A stretch of 64,000 nucleotides of DNA from JBGPEQ01 sp050180895 (GTDB lineage Bacteria > Pseudomonadota > Alphaproteobacteria > Dongiales > Dongiaceae), in the NCBI GenBank assembly GCA_050180895.1, contig JBFXDS010000006.1, positions 297,358-361,357 of the forward strand, given 5' to 3'. Below are positions 32,412 through 40,769 of this stretch, one piece after another. How positions within the stretch are numbered: the stretch's first letter is position 1; every line of letters starts with the position of its first letter. The notes below the pieces were generated by a model, which saw only the letters and a list, made by a program, of their open reading frames with translations, did not search any database and was not told the origin of the DNA. A program made the translations under genes and the position numbers.

Positions 32412-33245
32412 ATGTCTTGCGATCACGTGGCGCGGTACCGGCGCGACGGCTACGCCGTGGTCAAGGACGCATTCTCGGCCGCCGAGGTGGCGGAGATGGC
32501 CGCCGCCTTCGATCGCCTGCAGGCCGAGGGCCGCAAGCATCCGAAAAGCTACCGCCACGGCAACCTGCTCTACCGCGTCGCCGAGGATCCGGCGCGCGGC
32601 CGCATCCTGCGGCTGGTGCAGTGGCCGTCCTATGTCGACGCGACGCTCGACCGCGTCCGCCTCGACCGCCGCATGCTGGAGATCGTGGCGCCGCTGATCG
32701 GCACCACGTTGAAGCAGATCATCAACCAGATGCATTGGAAGCCGCCGGGCGCCGCCGCGGAGTTCGGCTGGCACCAGGATATCCGCTTCCGCCGCCCGCG
32801 CGCCGCCTACCGCCGGCCCGCCGAGTCCTATGTCCAGACAGGCATCGCCGTCGATCCGCATGGGGCCGCCAACGGCGCCATGCGCGTGATTCCCGGCAGC
32901 CATCGGCTAGGCGAGCTCACCCTCGGCGGCGACGGTCGCATTATGGATCGGCACCTGAGCGACGCGGATCTGGTCCGCGCCGGTCTCGATCCGGCGGCCG
33001 CCGTCGATCTCGCGCTCGAGCCCGGCGATGTCGCCCTATGGCATCTGCATCTGGTGCACGGGTCCGGTCCGAACCGTTCCGCCGTCGACCGCCGGTTCTA
33101 TCTGAACGGCTATGTCGTCGCCGACAACTGCGACCGCGGCGTGCTGGCGTTTCGCGATGGCGATCCCCAACCGCTCGGCGCGCCCGTCCTCATCCACTAT
33201 GAGGAACTGCACGAGCGCCCAGGCCCCCACTACGTCGACGCATAG
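32412..33245 (+). CDS. Phytanoyl-CoA dioxygenase family protein
   Basis: Fe(II)/2-oxoglutarate dependent oxygenase of 277 residues. The iron triad is visible as H-x-D (GWHQDIRF) and the distal His in LHLVHGSGPN, followed by an Arg a short distance on for 2-oxoglutarate. ATG 32412 gives the usual N-terminus (MSCDHVARYRRDGYAVV); ATG 32385 is an in-frame alternative. It is divergent from the dpp-like operon and convergent with mlaC. The substrate is not determinable. Confidence 0.88.
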   Translation: MSCDHVARYRRDGYAVVKDAFSAAEVAEMAAAFDRLQAEGRKHPKSYRHGNLLYRVAEDPARGRILRLVQWPSYVDATLDRVRLDRRMLEIVAPLIGTTLKQIINQMHWKPPGAAAEFGWHQDIRFRRPRAAYRRPAESYVQTGIAVDPHGAANGAMRVIPGSHRLGELTLGGDGRIMDRHLSDADLVRAGLDPAAAVDLALEPGDVALWHLHLVHGSGPNRSAVDRRFYLNGYVVADNCDRGVLAFRDGDPQPLGAPVLIHYEELHERPGPHYVDA

Positions 33246-33275
33246 CGTCGCCCGACGTCGTAGGGAAACGTCGGC

Positions 33276-33884
33276 TCAGACCTGTCCGACCTTCTCCCGC
33301 ATCGCCTGGATCAGCCCGTCGATGCCGCGCTGCCCGACGACGGAATCGAACTCCGAGCGCTTGGTGACCAGCAGGCTTACGCCCTCGACCCGCACGTCCC
33401 TGATCTTCGGCCCCGGGCCGACGACGAAGTCGACCTTGATCGGTTCCCGGCCTGGTCGCTCGATCTGCGTGGTCACTGCCGTATCCGTGTCGGACACCGG
33501 CTTGCTGCCGGTGACGGCAAAGGTCTCGCCCGAGTATTCGGAGAACTGTATGGCGTAGAGCGTAGCCACGTACTCGGGGAAGACCTGCATGTATTCCTCG
33601 CGCTGGGCATCCGTCGCCTTGCGCCAGTTCTTGCCGAGCACGGCGCGGCCGATGCCCTCGACGTCGAACGCCCCGAGCCACAGCTGGTTCAGCTTCTGCT
33701 CTACCTCGTCGCGCGGCAGATCCTGCTGCAGGATCTGCACCACCTGGTCGCCGATCCCCTGGACGAACGCCTGATGGTCGTCGGCGGCCCGAGCGGCGCC
33801 GACGCCGAGGACGCCGACCGCGAACGCCGCGGCCAGCACGCATCTTCGCGCGCGGCCGGCCGGTACCGATCGGATGGTGGGCAT
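33276..33884 (-). CDS. MlaC/Ttg2D family phospholipid-binding periplasmic protein
   Basis: Periplasmic protein of 202 residues that shuttles phospholipids between the outer-membrane lipoprotein and the inner-membrane ABC transporter to maintain lipid asymmetry. A signal peptide ends near GARAADD. The family pattern includes VEGIGRAVLGKNWRKATDAQ, YVATLYAIQFSEYSG and GVSLLVTKRSEFDSVV. The start ATG 33884 has a strong AGGAGGGG. The rest of the mla operon is not nearby, so this copy stands alone. Confidence 0.9.
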   Translation of the reverse strand: MPTIRSVPAGRARRCVLAAAFAVGVLGVGAARAADDHQAFVQGIGDQVVQILQQDLPRDEVEQKLNQLWLGAFDVEGIGRAVLGKNWRKATDAQREEYMQVFPEYVATLYAIQFSEYSGETFAVTGSKPVSDTDTAVTTQIERPGREPIKVDFVVGPGPKIRDVRVEGVSLLVTKRSEFDSVVGQRGIDGLIQAMREKVGQV

Positions 33885-34125
33885 GAACCCCTCCTGTCGC
33901 GATTTGCGTCGCAGCGGCGACGATCCGGCCGCAAATGGGCGTGCCGGACGCTCTTTTCAAGCCGTATCGGGCCGGGTCACCGATAAATTACGCGGGTATT
34001 CCTGCTTCGTTGAGAGCGTGCCGTTCTGTCGCCGCAATCGCCGCCGCGTCGCCGCAATCGCGGGAATAGGTCCGCCGCCGTCAGCGTTGATACCGACGGT
34101 TCCGATCGACGAAAGGAATGTGGTC

Positions 34126-34515
34126 ATGTCGTCATCCGTCCCGCGCGCCGTTGTCCTGGCCGGCACGTTTCTCGCAGCCTGCGCCGGTGCGGCCACCGCG
34201 CCCAGCGCCGCCCTAGGCACCCGCGAGACGTCGCTCGGCGCCGTGCTCGTCGATGCGCGCGGCATGACGCTCTACACCTATACGGAGGACCAGCCGGGTG
34301 TCTCCAACTGCGGCATGCTCTGCCGGGAATATTGGCCGCCGGCGCTGGCGCCGGTCGATGCGCAGCCTACCGGCGACCTCGCGCTGATCGGAGACGATGG
34401 CCGCAGGCAGTGGGCCTACAAGGGTCATCCGCTCTACACTTATATCGACGACAAGGCGCCGGGCGACGTCACCGGCGAAGGGATCGACGGCGAGTGGTAC
34501 GTGGTCAAGCCGTGA
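34126..34515 (+). CDS. COG4315-like secreted-repeat lipoprotein
   Basis: A 129-residue lipoprotein with a lipobox (FLAAC) near residue 19. It has two copies of the short secreted repeat: DARGMTLYTYTEDQPGVSNC and GHPLYTYIDDKAPGD, plus CREYWPPALAP. Members are predicted periplasmic or surface lipoproteins without known activity. GAAAGG lies upstream of ATG 34126. Confidence 0.8.
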   Translation: MSSSVPRAVVLAGTFLAACAGAATAPSAALGTRETSLGAVLVDARGMTLYTYTEDQPGVSNCGMLCREYWPPALAPVDAQPTGDLALIGDDGRRQWAYKGHPLYTYIDDKAPGDVTGEGIDGEWYVVKP

Positions 34516-34751
34516 GACCGGACGGATCGACGCAGAAAAGCGAGCCCGAACGCCCGAACCCTTCGTGGCGGCGTGACTGAAGCGTTTGTGATCCTGCTCA
34601 CAGACGCCGCCCCGGCCCATCGCTTATCACCGAGTGCAAACGAGGATCGGAAGCGCTGACGACCGCTGCCCGTCTGCCGCTGCACTCTTCCCACGGTCCC
34701 CCGCTTCCCGACGACGAAGAGGGTCGGCGACCGTCGGCCCGGGAGGATCGC

Positions 34752-35036
34752 ATGATCCGACACGCCTTCCTGCTGGCCGTGCTGATGATGCCTGCCGCCG
34801 TCCGCGCCGAGTGCGTGCGCGAGGACCGTGATGCGTTGACGCGCAGGGGGTACAGCCCGGCACAGATCGAGGCCTGGTGTGACCTGGGCGAGGAGCAGTT
34901 CGACCCGCCTGAGGACGCCACGGCGACCTACTGCGACACCGCCTATGGCTTCTGCCCGCTGCCGGCCCCCGAGCCCGCCGGCGGCGAATGTACCTGCACC
35001 ACGCCGAGCGGCCCTGTCTCCGGTGTCGCCGAGTAG
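34752..35036 (+). CDS. Small cysteine-rich secreted protein, unknown
   Basis: A 94-residue frame with a signal peptide (IRHAFLLAVLMMPAAVRA) followed by a mature part with six or more cysteines (ECVRED, AWCDLG, YCDTAYGFCPL, CTCTTP). GGGAGG sits about nine bases before ATG 34752. No family is recognised. The cysteines suggest disulfides in the periplasm. Its gene order beside other small secreted proteins gives no function. Confidence 0.55.
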   Translation: MIRHAFLLAVLMMPAAVRAECVREDRDALTRRGYSPAQIEAWCDLGEEQFDPPEDATATYCDTAYGFCPLPAPEPAGGECTCTTPSGPVSGVAE

Positions 35037-35154
35037 ATGGGTCGCCCTGCGGCGGACCGCGAAGCGCTTGTTGAAATGAAGCGAAGCGCCTTGATCGTTT
35101 CCGACGGAGATCGGGATCAACACCGTGCGTCCTTCGACTCCAAAAAGAAGAAGG

Positions 35155-35970
35155 CTACCTGTTTTCGTCCAGCCACTCGGGCCGCGTCTTCTCGCCGATC
35201 ATGCAGTCGATGCGCGGTGGCCGTTGCGCCATCTGCGCCGGTACCAGTGCCGGCGGTGCGCCGGCGATCTCCAGCACGAGCTTCCGGCGGATCGCGTCCG
35301 CCAGCTGCTCGGGCGCCTGCACCGAGAGGAAGAATGCGCCCGGTCCGCCGATCACGCAGTCCTCGTAGTAGATGTCGAGCAGACCGGCCGCGATGCCCCA
35401 GGAGCCGCCGTCGCGCAGGGTCAGCGGCAGGCCGTTGATGGTCACGCCGCGCGCCAGCACGGCATCGCGCACGGGCACCACCGGCACCCCCATGTTGTTC
35501 GGCCCGTCGCCGGAGATGTCGATCACCTGGCGCGCGCCGTCGAAGCCGTTGCCGTCGAACAGGGCACCGGAGAAGGCGAGGGCGCCGGAGATCGACGTGC
35601 CGCGGATCCGCGGGCTCCGGGCCGCCGCCAGCTCCGCCGCCACGGATTCCGCGGCGATCCGTCCGTCGACCAGACGCCAGGGCATCACCATCGATTGCGA
35701 GCGGGGGCCTGCCCATTCCACGTAGCTCACGGCGATGCGTCCGTAGAAGCCCGAGCCGATCGCCGCGATCACGTCGGGATGCAGGAACGCCTGCACATAG
35801 CCGTCGCGCTGCAGCTTCCGCTCGCCCGCGTCCATGGAGCCTGAGACGTCCACCGCCAGCACCAGCTCGAGGTCGACCGGCACATCCTGCGCCGCTGCCG
35901 GCGCGGCAAGCGCCATGCCGAGTGCAAGAGCCGCGAACGCCGCCACTCCTCTGATCGCATCGCCCGTCAT
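35155..35970 (-). CDS. DUF1194 von Willebrand factor A-like secreted protein
   Basis: A 271-residue exported protein. After the signal peptide (AAFAALALGMALAAPAAAQ) comes a vWA-type fold with the metal-site motif DVSGSMD, a later VIDISGDGPNN, and GGSWGIAAGLLDIYYEDCVIG. DUF1194 proteins are common in alphaproteobacteria and uncharacterised. Start ATG 35970 has GAGAGG upstream. Confidence 0.85.
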   Translation of the reverse strand: MTGDAIRGVAAFAALALGMALAAPAAAQDVPVDLELVLAVDVSGSMDAGERKLQRDGYVQAFLHPDVIAAIGSGFYGRIAVSYVEWAGPRSQSMVMPWRLVDGRIAAESVAAELAAARSPRIRGTSISGALAFSGALFDGNGFDGARQVIDISGDGPNNMGVPVVPVRDAVLARGVTINGLPLTLRDGGSWGIAAGLLDIYYEDCVIGGPGAFFLSVQAPEQLADAIRRKLVLEIAGAPPALVPAQMAQRPPRIDCMIGEKTRPEWLDENR

Positions 35971-36364
35971 CCTCGGTGCCTCTCCCCGTCGGTCGTTGCA
36001 TTGCTGCGTGCCGAGCGCCCGCCGGCAGGCGTTCGGCACGCGCCGATCGGCGAGCGGCCCGGCCCATCGCTGTTGAAGATATCGGCTGCCAACCTTATCT
36101 GTCGCCATCGGCGTTCTTCCACTGCGTGCTTGCTGCGATCTTGTACCTGACCGCAGCGGGCGGGCGTCGCGGGATAGTCCGGGATCCCGTTCGAAACCAC
36201 TCTACCATGGGACATGGCTGGCGCTTGAGCGCTTTGCTCCGGTCTGGCGTGCAGGCTCGACGATCCGCAGGTCCGAGCATGGCAACCTAGTAACATGGCT
36301 GTCACCTTGCTAGGATGGGCTGCTTCGCACCATCGGGGTCGGCTGGCCGGCGACGGGAGGTGCC
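35971..36364. other. Gene-free divergent region between the DUF1194 and SRPBCC genes
   Basis: These 394 bases lie between divergently transcribed genes and should carry both promoters. No repeat family, RNA gene or convincing small frame was seen. A weak CCTAG/CTAGG pair flanks about 19 bases near 36286-36314. Confidence 0.4.
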
Positions 36365-36790
36365 ATGGCCAAGGTGCAGGTCGAGACAACGCTGCAAGTT
36401 CCCGCCTCGGCGGTGTGGAACATGATCGGCGGCTTCAACGAGTTGGCGCGCTGGCATCCCGCCGTGGTCAAGAGCGAGGAGGTCACGGACAAGAGCGGCG
36501 TTACCACCCGCCGCCTGACGTTGAGCGACGGCGGCGTCATCCTCGCCGAACTGGAAGAGCACGACGACAAGGCGCGAACCTACAGCTACTCGGTGGTCGA
36601 GACGCCGCTGCCGGTCGCCGGCTATCATGTCCGCCTGCATGTCCGCGAGCTGGCCGATGGCTATAGCTGCACGGTCGCCTGGACCAGCGAGTTCGAGGCC
36701 GCGGGCGCGCCGGAGAGCGATGCCGTGAAGCTCATCCGCGGCCTCTACGAGGCCGGCTTCGACCACCTGCGGCGACTTTTTGGAGGGTGA
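36365..36790 (+). CDS. SRPBCC (START/Bet v1-like) family protein, copy 1
   Basis: A 141-residue cytoplasmic protein with the SRPBCC helix-grip fold pattern: VPASAVWNMIGGFNELARWHP at the start and LYEAGFDHLRRLF at the end. These proteins bind hydrophobic ligands, but this subgroup has no known substrate. The adjacent gene, two bases downstream, is a clear paralogue, so this is a tandem duplication in one transcript. Confidence 0.88.
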   Translation: MAKVQVETTLQVPASAVWNMIGGFNELARWHPAVVKSEEVTDKSGVTTRRLTLSDGGVILAELEEHDDKARTYSYSVVETPLPVAGYHVRLHVRELADGYSCTVAWTSEFEAAGAPESDAVKLIRGLYEAGFDHLRRLFGG

Positions 36791-36792
36791 AC

Positions 36793-37218
36793 ATGTCCAA
36801 GGTCAGCCTGTCGACCAAGCTGCCGGTGCCCGCCCGGACGGTGTGGGATACCATCGGCGGCTTCAACACGCTCGCCAAGTGGCATCCGGCCGTGGCGCGC
36901 AGCGACGAGACGAAGAAGGGCGCCGCCACCGTGCGGACACTTACGCTTCACGGCGGCGGCTCGATCGTCGAGCGGCTCGAATCCAAGGACGACAAGTCGC
37001 GCAGCTACACCTACTCCATCCTCGAGGGCCCGCTGCCGGTGCAGAAGTACCAGGCGACGATCCATGTCTCCGAGAACGCCGACGGCGCCGGCTGCACCGT
37101 CGAATGGTCGAGCGAGTTCGAGCCGGCCGGCGCGCCGGCCAGCGAGGCCGAAAAGGTCATCCGCGGCATCTACGAGGCCGGCTTCGACTCGCTGCGAAAG
37201 ATGTTCGGCGGCAGGTAG
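36793..37218 (+). CDS. SRPBCC family protein, copy 2
   Basis: A 141-residue paralogue of the preceding protein, sharing VWDTIGGFNTLAKWHPAV, EGPLPVQKY and the ending IYEAGFDSLRKMFGG. It starts at ATG 36793 with GGAGG seven bases upstream. Start and stop codons of the pair are two bases apart, so they are probably co-translated. Confidence 0.88.
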   Translation: MSKVSLSTKLPVPARTVWDTIGGFNTLAKWHPAVARSDETKKGAATVRTLTLHGGGSIVERLESKDDKSRSYTYSILEGPLPVQKYQATIHVSENADGAGCTVEWSSEFEPAGAPASEAEKVIRGIYEAGFDSLRKMFGGR

Positions 37219-37335
37219 CTGACGCCCTCTGCTCCCGCCCTGGTGGCTGATGGCTGGCGGCTTGACCCGGTGGTGTGCGATCACGCTTCCTTGAGCGGCC
37301 TTGACGAGGGCGAAGCTTGGCCGACATCTTCAGGC

Positions 37336-37536
37336 ATGACAGAGCATCGTGCCGAAACATTGAGCGACGACGATTCACGGCAGCGCCGACAGGTGCTGAG
37401 GCTTTTGTCGACGGCGGCGTGCGGCGGGCTGGCGATGGCGTTCGCCGGCTGCGCCGATGGAACGGCGGAGAGCTGGGAGCGGCCGGCCTGGTTCCGCTCG
37501 AAACGCGGCACCAACGGCAACGGGGGCCGCGACTAG
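37336..37536 (+). CDS. Small putative lipoprotein
   Basis: A 66-residue frame with RRQVLRLLSTAACGGLAMAF leading to a lipobox ending in AGC. The paired Arg before the hydrophobic stretch hints at Tat or Sec export with lipidation. The mature part is short and charged (RFSKRGT-like, ending GNGGRD). There is no family match. Coding status is uncertain because it is short. Confidence 0.45.
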   Translation: MTEHRAETLSDDDSRQRRQVLRLLSTAACGGLAMAFAGCADGTAESWERPAWFRSKRGTNGNGGRD

Positions 37537-37576
37537 AGCCATTTTCCTGAGATCGGAATCGCAGTCCCGCCTCCAT

Positions 37577-37660
37577 TGTCATTCCGGCGAAAGCCGGAAT
37601 CCATAGACACAGGCCTGCGAATATGGATGCCGGCTTTCGCCGGCATGGACAACCAAGAGC
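37577..37660. repeat. R7 palindromic repeat (CCGGCGAAAGCCGG type)
   Basis: GTCATTCCGGCGAAAGCCGG followed by AATCCA, then a second hairpin GATGCCGGCTTTCGCCGGCA. This is the REP-like type widespread in proteobacteria. Related GCCGGGCTTGACCCGGC units lie at 48178 and 57960. Confidence 0.8.
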
Positions 37661-37702
37661 TGATGTTTCCACTAACAGGGAACGTGCTCTAGCCGAGGCC
37701 TC

Positions 37703-38437
37703 CTACGGGAAATTGCACCGCTCGCTGGTGACGATGGCAAAGCCACGGCGTTCGTCGATGTCGATGGAAAAGCGGTACTCGGATTCTCCCAGCACCATCT
37801 GGTGACGCAGCGGCACAACGCCGCTGGCCGTCACGGTCTGGCCGTCGAGCTGCGCGAAGCGGACGGTGATCGGCTGGGCCGGGTCGAACCAGGCCTCCTT
37901 CTGGCCGTTGTCGTTGACCACAGACTCGCCGTCGGCGGTGACCGTGATCTTGCGGGTGGCGAAGGCGGCCGAGGCTTCCTTTCCCACCTTTCCGATCGGA
38001 GTCTTGACCATCAGACGCTTTCTCTCCGTCTCCGCATCGCACACCCGCGGATTGGCCGCGGCGCCGATCAGGAAGGTGAGCCGCGCCATGTCGATGCCTT
38101 CATTGAGCTTGTTCGTGGCGAGGTCGAGCAGGATCTTGGAATCGCCGGTGGGCACCTCGGTCGTGTAGCGCTGCTGCCAGTCCCGGGCCTGCTGCTGGGC
38201 CTGGGCCGCCGTGGCCTTGAGGGCGGAATTCTCCGTCTGCAGAGCCTGGACTTCGGCCGACAGCCGGGCGATCTCCTGGTTCTTGCGCCGGGTGTCGATC
38301 TCGGCGAGCGAGGTGCCGGTCCGGTAGGCGAACAGCCCGGCCATCGCGATCAGGATCAGCGCGGCCGTCCATTTCACCAAACCCCAGATCAACCGGCGCC
38401 GCGCCCGCGCCTGTCGGTCAGCCTGCCCCAGACTCAT
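37703..38437 (-). CDS. Membrane-anchored coiled-coil protein, unknown
   Basis: A 244-residue protein. A basic N-terminus (RQARARRR) precedes one membrane helix (about residues 18-38). A coiled coil rich in Gln and Ala (about 48-95) and a C-terminal beta-like periplasmic domain follow. The domain contains VCDAET and, near the end, TSERCNF, giving two cysteines that could pair. No family was recognised. It is convergent with the small lipoprotein gene and divergent from nothing informative. Confidence 0.7.
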   Translation of the reverse strand: MSLGQADRQARARRRLIWGLVKWTAALILIAMAGLFAYRTGTSLAEIDTRRKNQEIARLSAEVQALQTENSALKATAAQAQQQARDWQQRYTTEVPTGDSKILLDLATNKLNEGIDMARLTFLIGAAANPRVCDAETERKRLMVKTPIGKVGKEASAAFATRKITVTADGESVVNDNGQKEAWFDPAQPITVRFAQLDGQTVTASGVVPLRHQMVLGESEYRFSIDIDERRGFAIVTSERCNFP

Positions 38438-38587
38438 GTCCGCGCTCTATCTCCACGCACTGGCCCTCGTCGCCGGTCCCGCGGCCCGCGACTCGCGTTG
38501 AGATTCGCACCTCCGGGACATATTGCGCAAGCCGGGCGATCATGAAAGTCCGCTGCGGGGGATACGAGTCGCCGGGTTCGCTGCGCT

Positions 38588-38620
38588 CAAAATGAAAGCG
38601 GCGGCCGCCAGGCCGCCGCT
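38588..38620 (-). terminator. Rho-independent terminator of the cold-shock gene
   Basis: A perfect 10-bp stem AGCGGCGGCC/GGCCGCCGCT (38597-38606 and 38611-38620) has a four-base loop and is followed on the minus strand by TTTCATTTT. It starts 23 bases after the cspA-like stop codon. Confidence 0.8.
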
Positions 38621-38642
38621 TCCGTCGAGTAGTGCGCGCCGT

Positions 38643-38846
38643 TTACGACGCCTTGATGTTCACCGCTGCCGTGCGGCCCCGCTCGGTGGCGAGCTCATAG
38701 CTCACCTTCTGGCCCTCGTTCAGGGTCTGCATGCCCGCCCGCTGCACGGCGCTGATGTGGACGAACACGTCCTTCGAGCCGTCGCTGGGAACGATGAAAC
38801 CGAAACCCTTCGTCGGGTTGAACCACTTTACAGTACCGGTCGCCAA
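38643..38846 (-). CDS. Cold-shock protein, CspA family
   Basis: A 67-residue single-stranded nucleic acid-binding protein with RNP1 (KGFGFI) and RNP2 (VFVHI). It acts as an RNA chaperone. The only start that fits is TTG at 38846 giving MATGTVKWFNP, with a strong AAAGGAGG five bases upstream. A TTG start for such an abundant protein is unusual and may limit initiation. A terminator follows at once. Confidence 0.93.
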   Translation of the reverse strand: MATGTVKWFNPTKGFGFIVPSDGSKDVFVHISAVQRAGMQTLNEGQKVSYELATERGRTAAVNIKAS

Positions 38847-39159
38847 TATGGCCTCCTTTGGTCAAAGCAAAACGTCACGGCACGCGCGCATCGCGAGCCG
38901 CGGCACCATCACGACTTCCGGCTGGTGTCCTGGAGTGCGCCTGAACGGCAGGAGCGTTGTGGGCGGATCATCAAGGCATAGCGAAGTGAAGTTCAGCAGT
39001 GCGGCGTTTAGATGCGCAGGATCGAGGCGAAAGTCAAGCAGGGCTTCCGTGACATTTGTGGCAAAACCGCTTGGAACCGGGCGCGGCGCGGCGCTAAACT
39101 TTTGACCAGACGATCAGCTTCGCGGCCAACTCCGCAGGCCGGCAAGGGAGGCCAAGCCG
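38847..39159. other. Divergent control region between the cold-shock gene and the dihydropyrimidinase
   Basis: These 313 bases hold the 5' leader of the cold-shock gene (minus strand), which is often long and structured in this family, and the promoter of the dihydropyrimidinase gene with a RutR-like box at 39102-39117. No other gene is seen. Confidence 0.5.
39102..39117. promoter_or_regulatory. RutR-like operator upstream of the dihydropyrimidinase gene
   Basis: TTGACCAGACGATCAG keeps the full left half-site of the RutR consensus TTGACCAnnTGGTCAA and 4 of 7 bases on the right (11 of 14 overall). It lies about 43 bases before the start codon. It is weaker than the perfect site at 55398. Confidence 0.55.
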
Positions 39160-40611
39160 ATGTCCATCCTCATCCGCGGCGGCACCGTCGTCACCGCCGA
39201 CCAGACCTATCGCGCCGACGTCCATTGCGCCGACGGCGTCATCAAGGCGATCGGCGACAGGCTCGAGGTTCCCGCCGGCACGCGCACGGTCGATGCCGGC
39301 GGCCAGTACGTCATGCCCGGCGGCATCGATCCGCACACCCACATGGAGCTGCCCTTCATGGGCACGGTAGCCAGCGAGGATTTCCTCTCCGGCACCGCCG
39401 CCGCCGCCGCCGGCGGGACGACGATGATCATCGACTTCGTCATCCCCAATCCCAAGGTCTCCCTGCTCGAGGCCTACGAGCAGTGGCGCGGCTGGGCCAG
39501 GAAGGCCTGCCAGGACTATTCGTTCCACGTCGCCATCACCTGGTGGTCGGACCAGGTCAGCGACGAGATGGCCGTGCTGGTGCGCGAGAAGGGCGTCAAC
39601 AGCTTCAAGCACTTCATGGCCTACAAGGGCGCCATCATGGTCAGCGACGAGCAGCTCGTCGCCAGCTTCTCGCGCTGCCTCGAGCTCGGCGCCATCCCGA
39701 CCGTTCATGCCGAGAACGGCGAGCTCGTCTGGCACCTGCAGCAGAAGCTCCTGAAGATGGGCATCACCGGCCCCGAGGGCCATCCGCTGTCGCGCCCGCC
39801 CGAGGTCGAAGGCGAGGCCGCCAACCGCGCCATCAAGATCGCCGGCATCGTCAACACGCCGATCTACATCGTCCACAATTCCTGCATCCAGTCGCTGGAG
39901 GCTATCACCCGCGCGCGGCTCGACGGCCAGCGCGTCTATGGCGAGGTGCTGGCCGGCCATCTCGTGGTCGACGACGCGGTCTACCGCCACCAGGACTGGA
40001 GCTACGCCGCCGCCCACGTCATGAGCCCGCCGTTCCGCTCGCGCGAGCATCAGGAGGCGCTGTGGAAGGGGCTGCAGGCCGGCACCCTGCAGACCACGGC
40101 GACCGACCATTGCTGCTTCTGCGCGCCGCAGAAGGCGATGGGCAAGGGCGACTTCACCCGCATCCCCAACGGCACCGGCGGGGTCGAGGACCGCATGGCC
40201 ATCCTGTGGACCACCGGCGTCAACACCGGCAAGCTCACGCCCAACGAGTTCGTGCGCATCACCTCCGCCAACGCCGCGCAGATCTTCAACATCTATCCTC
40301 GCAAGGGCTCGATCTCCGTCGGCGCCGACGCCGACATCGTCGTCTGGGACCCGAAGGGCACGCGCACCATCTCGGCCAAGACCCACCATCAGAAGATCGA
40401 CTTCAACATCTTCGAGGGCATCGCCTGCACGGGCGTGCCGAGCCACACCGTCAGCCAGGGCAAGCTTGTCTGGGCCGACGGCAAGCTGGACGTGACGGAA
40501 GGCGCCGGCCGCTACATCGACCGCCCGACCTTCCCGGTCGTCTACGAGGCGATGAAGAAGCAGGGTGAACTGAAGACGCCGAAGCCGGTCGTGCGCCACG
40601 CCGCGGAGTGA
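39160..40611 (+). CDS. hydA: Dihydropyrimidinase (hydantoinase)
   Basis: Zinc amidohydrolase of 483 residues that opens 5,6-dihydrouracil or dihydrothymine to the carbamoyl amino acid, the second step of reductive pyrimidine degradation. Metal ligands are visible: H59-x-H61 (GIDPHTHMELP), carboxylated Lys K150 (SFKHFMAYKG), then His residues in TVHAENG and IVHNSC, and the Asp in TATDHC. GGGAGG precedes ATG 39160. The partner enzymes PreTA and the amidohydrolase are encoded at 50996-55023, and a RutR-like box lies upstream, so a pyrimidine role is favoured over generic hydantoin use. Confidence 0.93.
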   Translation: MSILIRGGTVVTADQTYRADVHCADGVIKAIGDRLEVPAGTRTVDAGGQYVMPGGIDPHTHMELPFMGTVASEDFLSGTAAAAAGGTTMIIDFVIPNPKVSLLEAYEQWRGWARKACQDYSFHVAITWWSDQVSDEMAVLVREKGVNSFKHFMAYKGAIMVSDEQLVASFSRCLELGAIPTVHAENGELVWHLQQKLLKMGITGPEGHPLSRPPEVEGEAANRAIKIAGIVNTPIYIVHNSCIQSLEAITRARLDGQRVYGEVLAGHLVVDDAVYRHQDWSYAAAHVMSPPFRSREHQEALWKGLQAGTLQTTATDHCCFCAPQKAMGKGDFTRIPNGTGGVEDRMAILWTTGVNTGKLTPNEFVRITSANAAQIFNIYPRKGSISVGADADIVVWDPKGTRTISAKTHHQKIDFNIFEGIACTGVPSHTVSQGKLVWADGKLDVTEGAGRYIDRPTFPVVYEAMKKQGELKTPKPVVRHAAE

Positions 40612-40661
40612 CGGCCGCGGCGTGCCGTCGCTACAAGGCGGCCGATAGCTGCAGGGACATC

Positions 40662-40745
40662 CTGCGTCCTTCGACAAGTCAGGATGAGGAGAAATCGTGG
40701 TGGCACGAAGGATGCTCCTCATCCTGAGCTTGTCGAAGGACGCAC
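40662..40745. repeat. R1 palindromic repeat, copy 1
   Basis: GCGTCCTTCGACAAGTCAGG with ATGAGG on the left and CCTCATCCTGAGCTTGTCGA with AGGACGC on the right. This copy has lost one base in the left arm. Five copies occur in the window. Confidence 0.8.
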
Positions 40746-40769
40746 GACGTCCGTCCGAGCCATATCCTT

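Noticed and set aside
35976..36290. 104-codon plus-strand frame in the gap before the SRPBCC genes
   Set aside because: No ribosome-binding site, no domain pattern, and Arg/Ala-rich composition typical of a random GC-rich frame.
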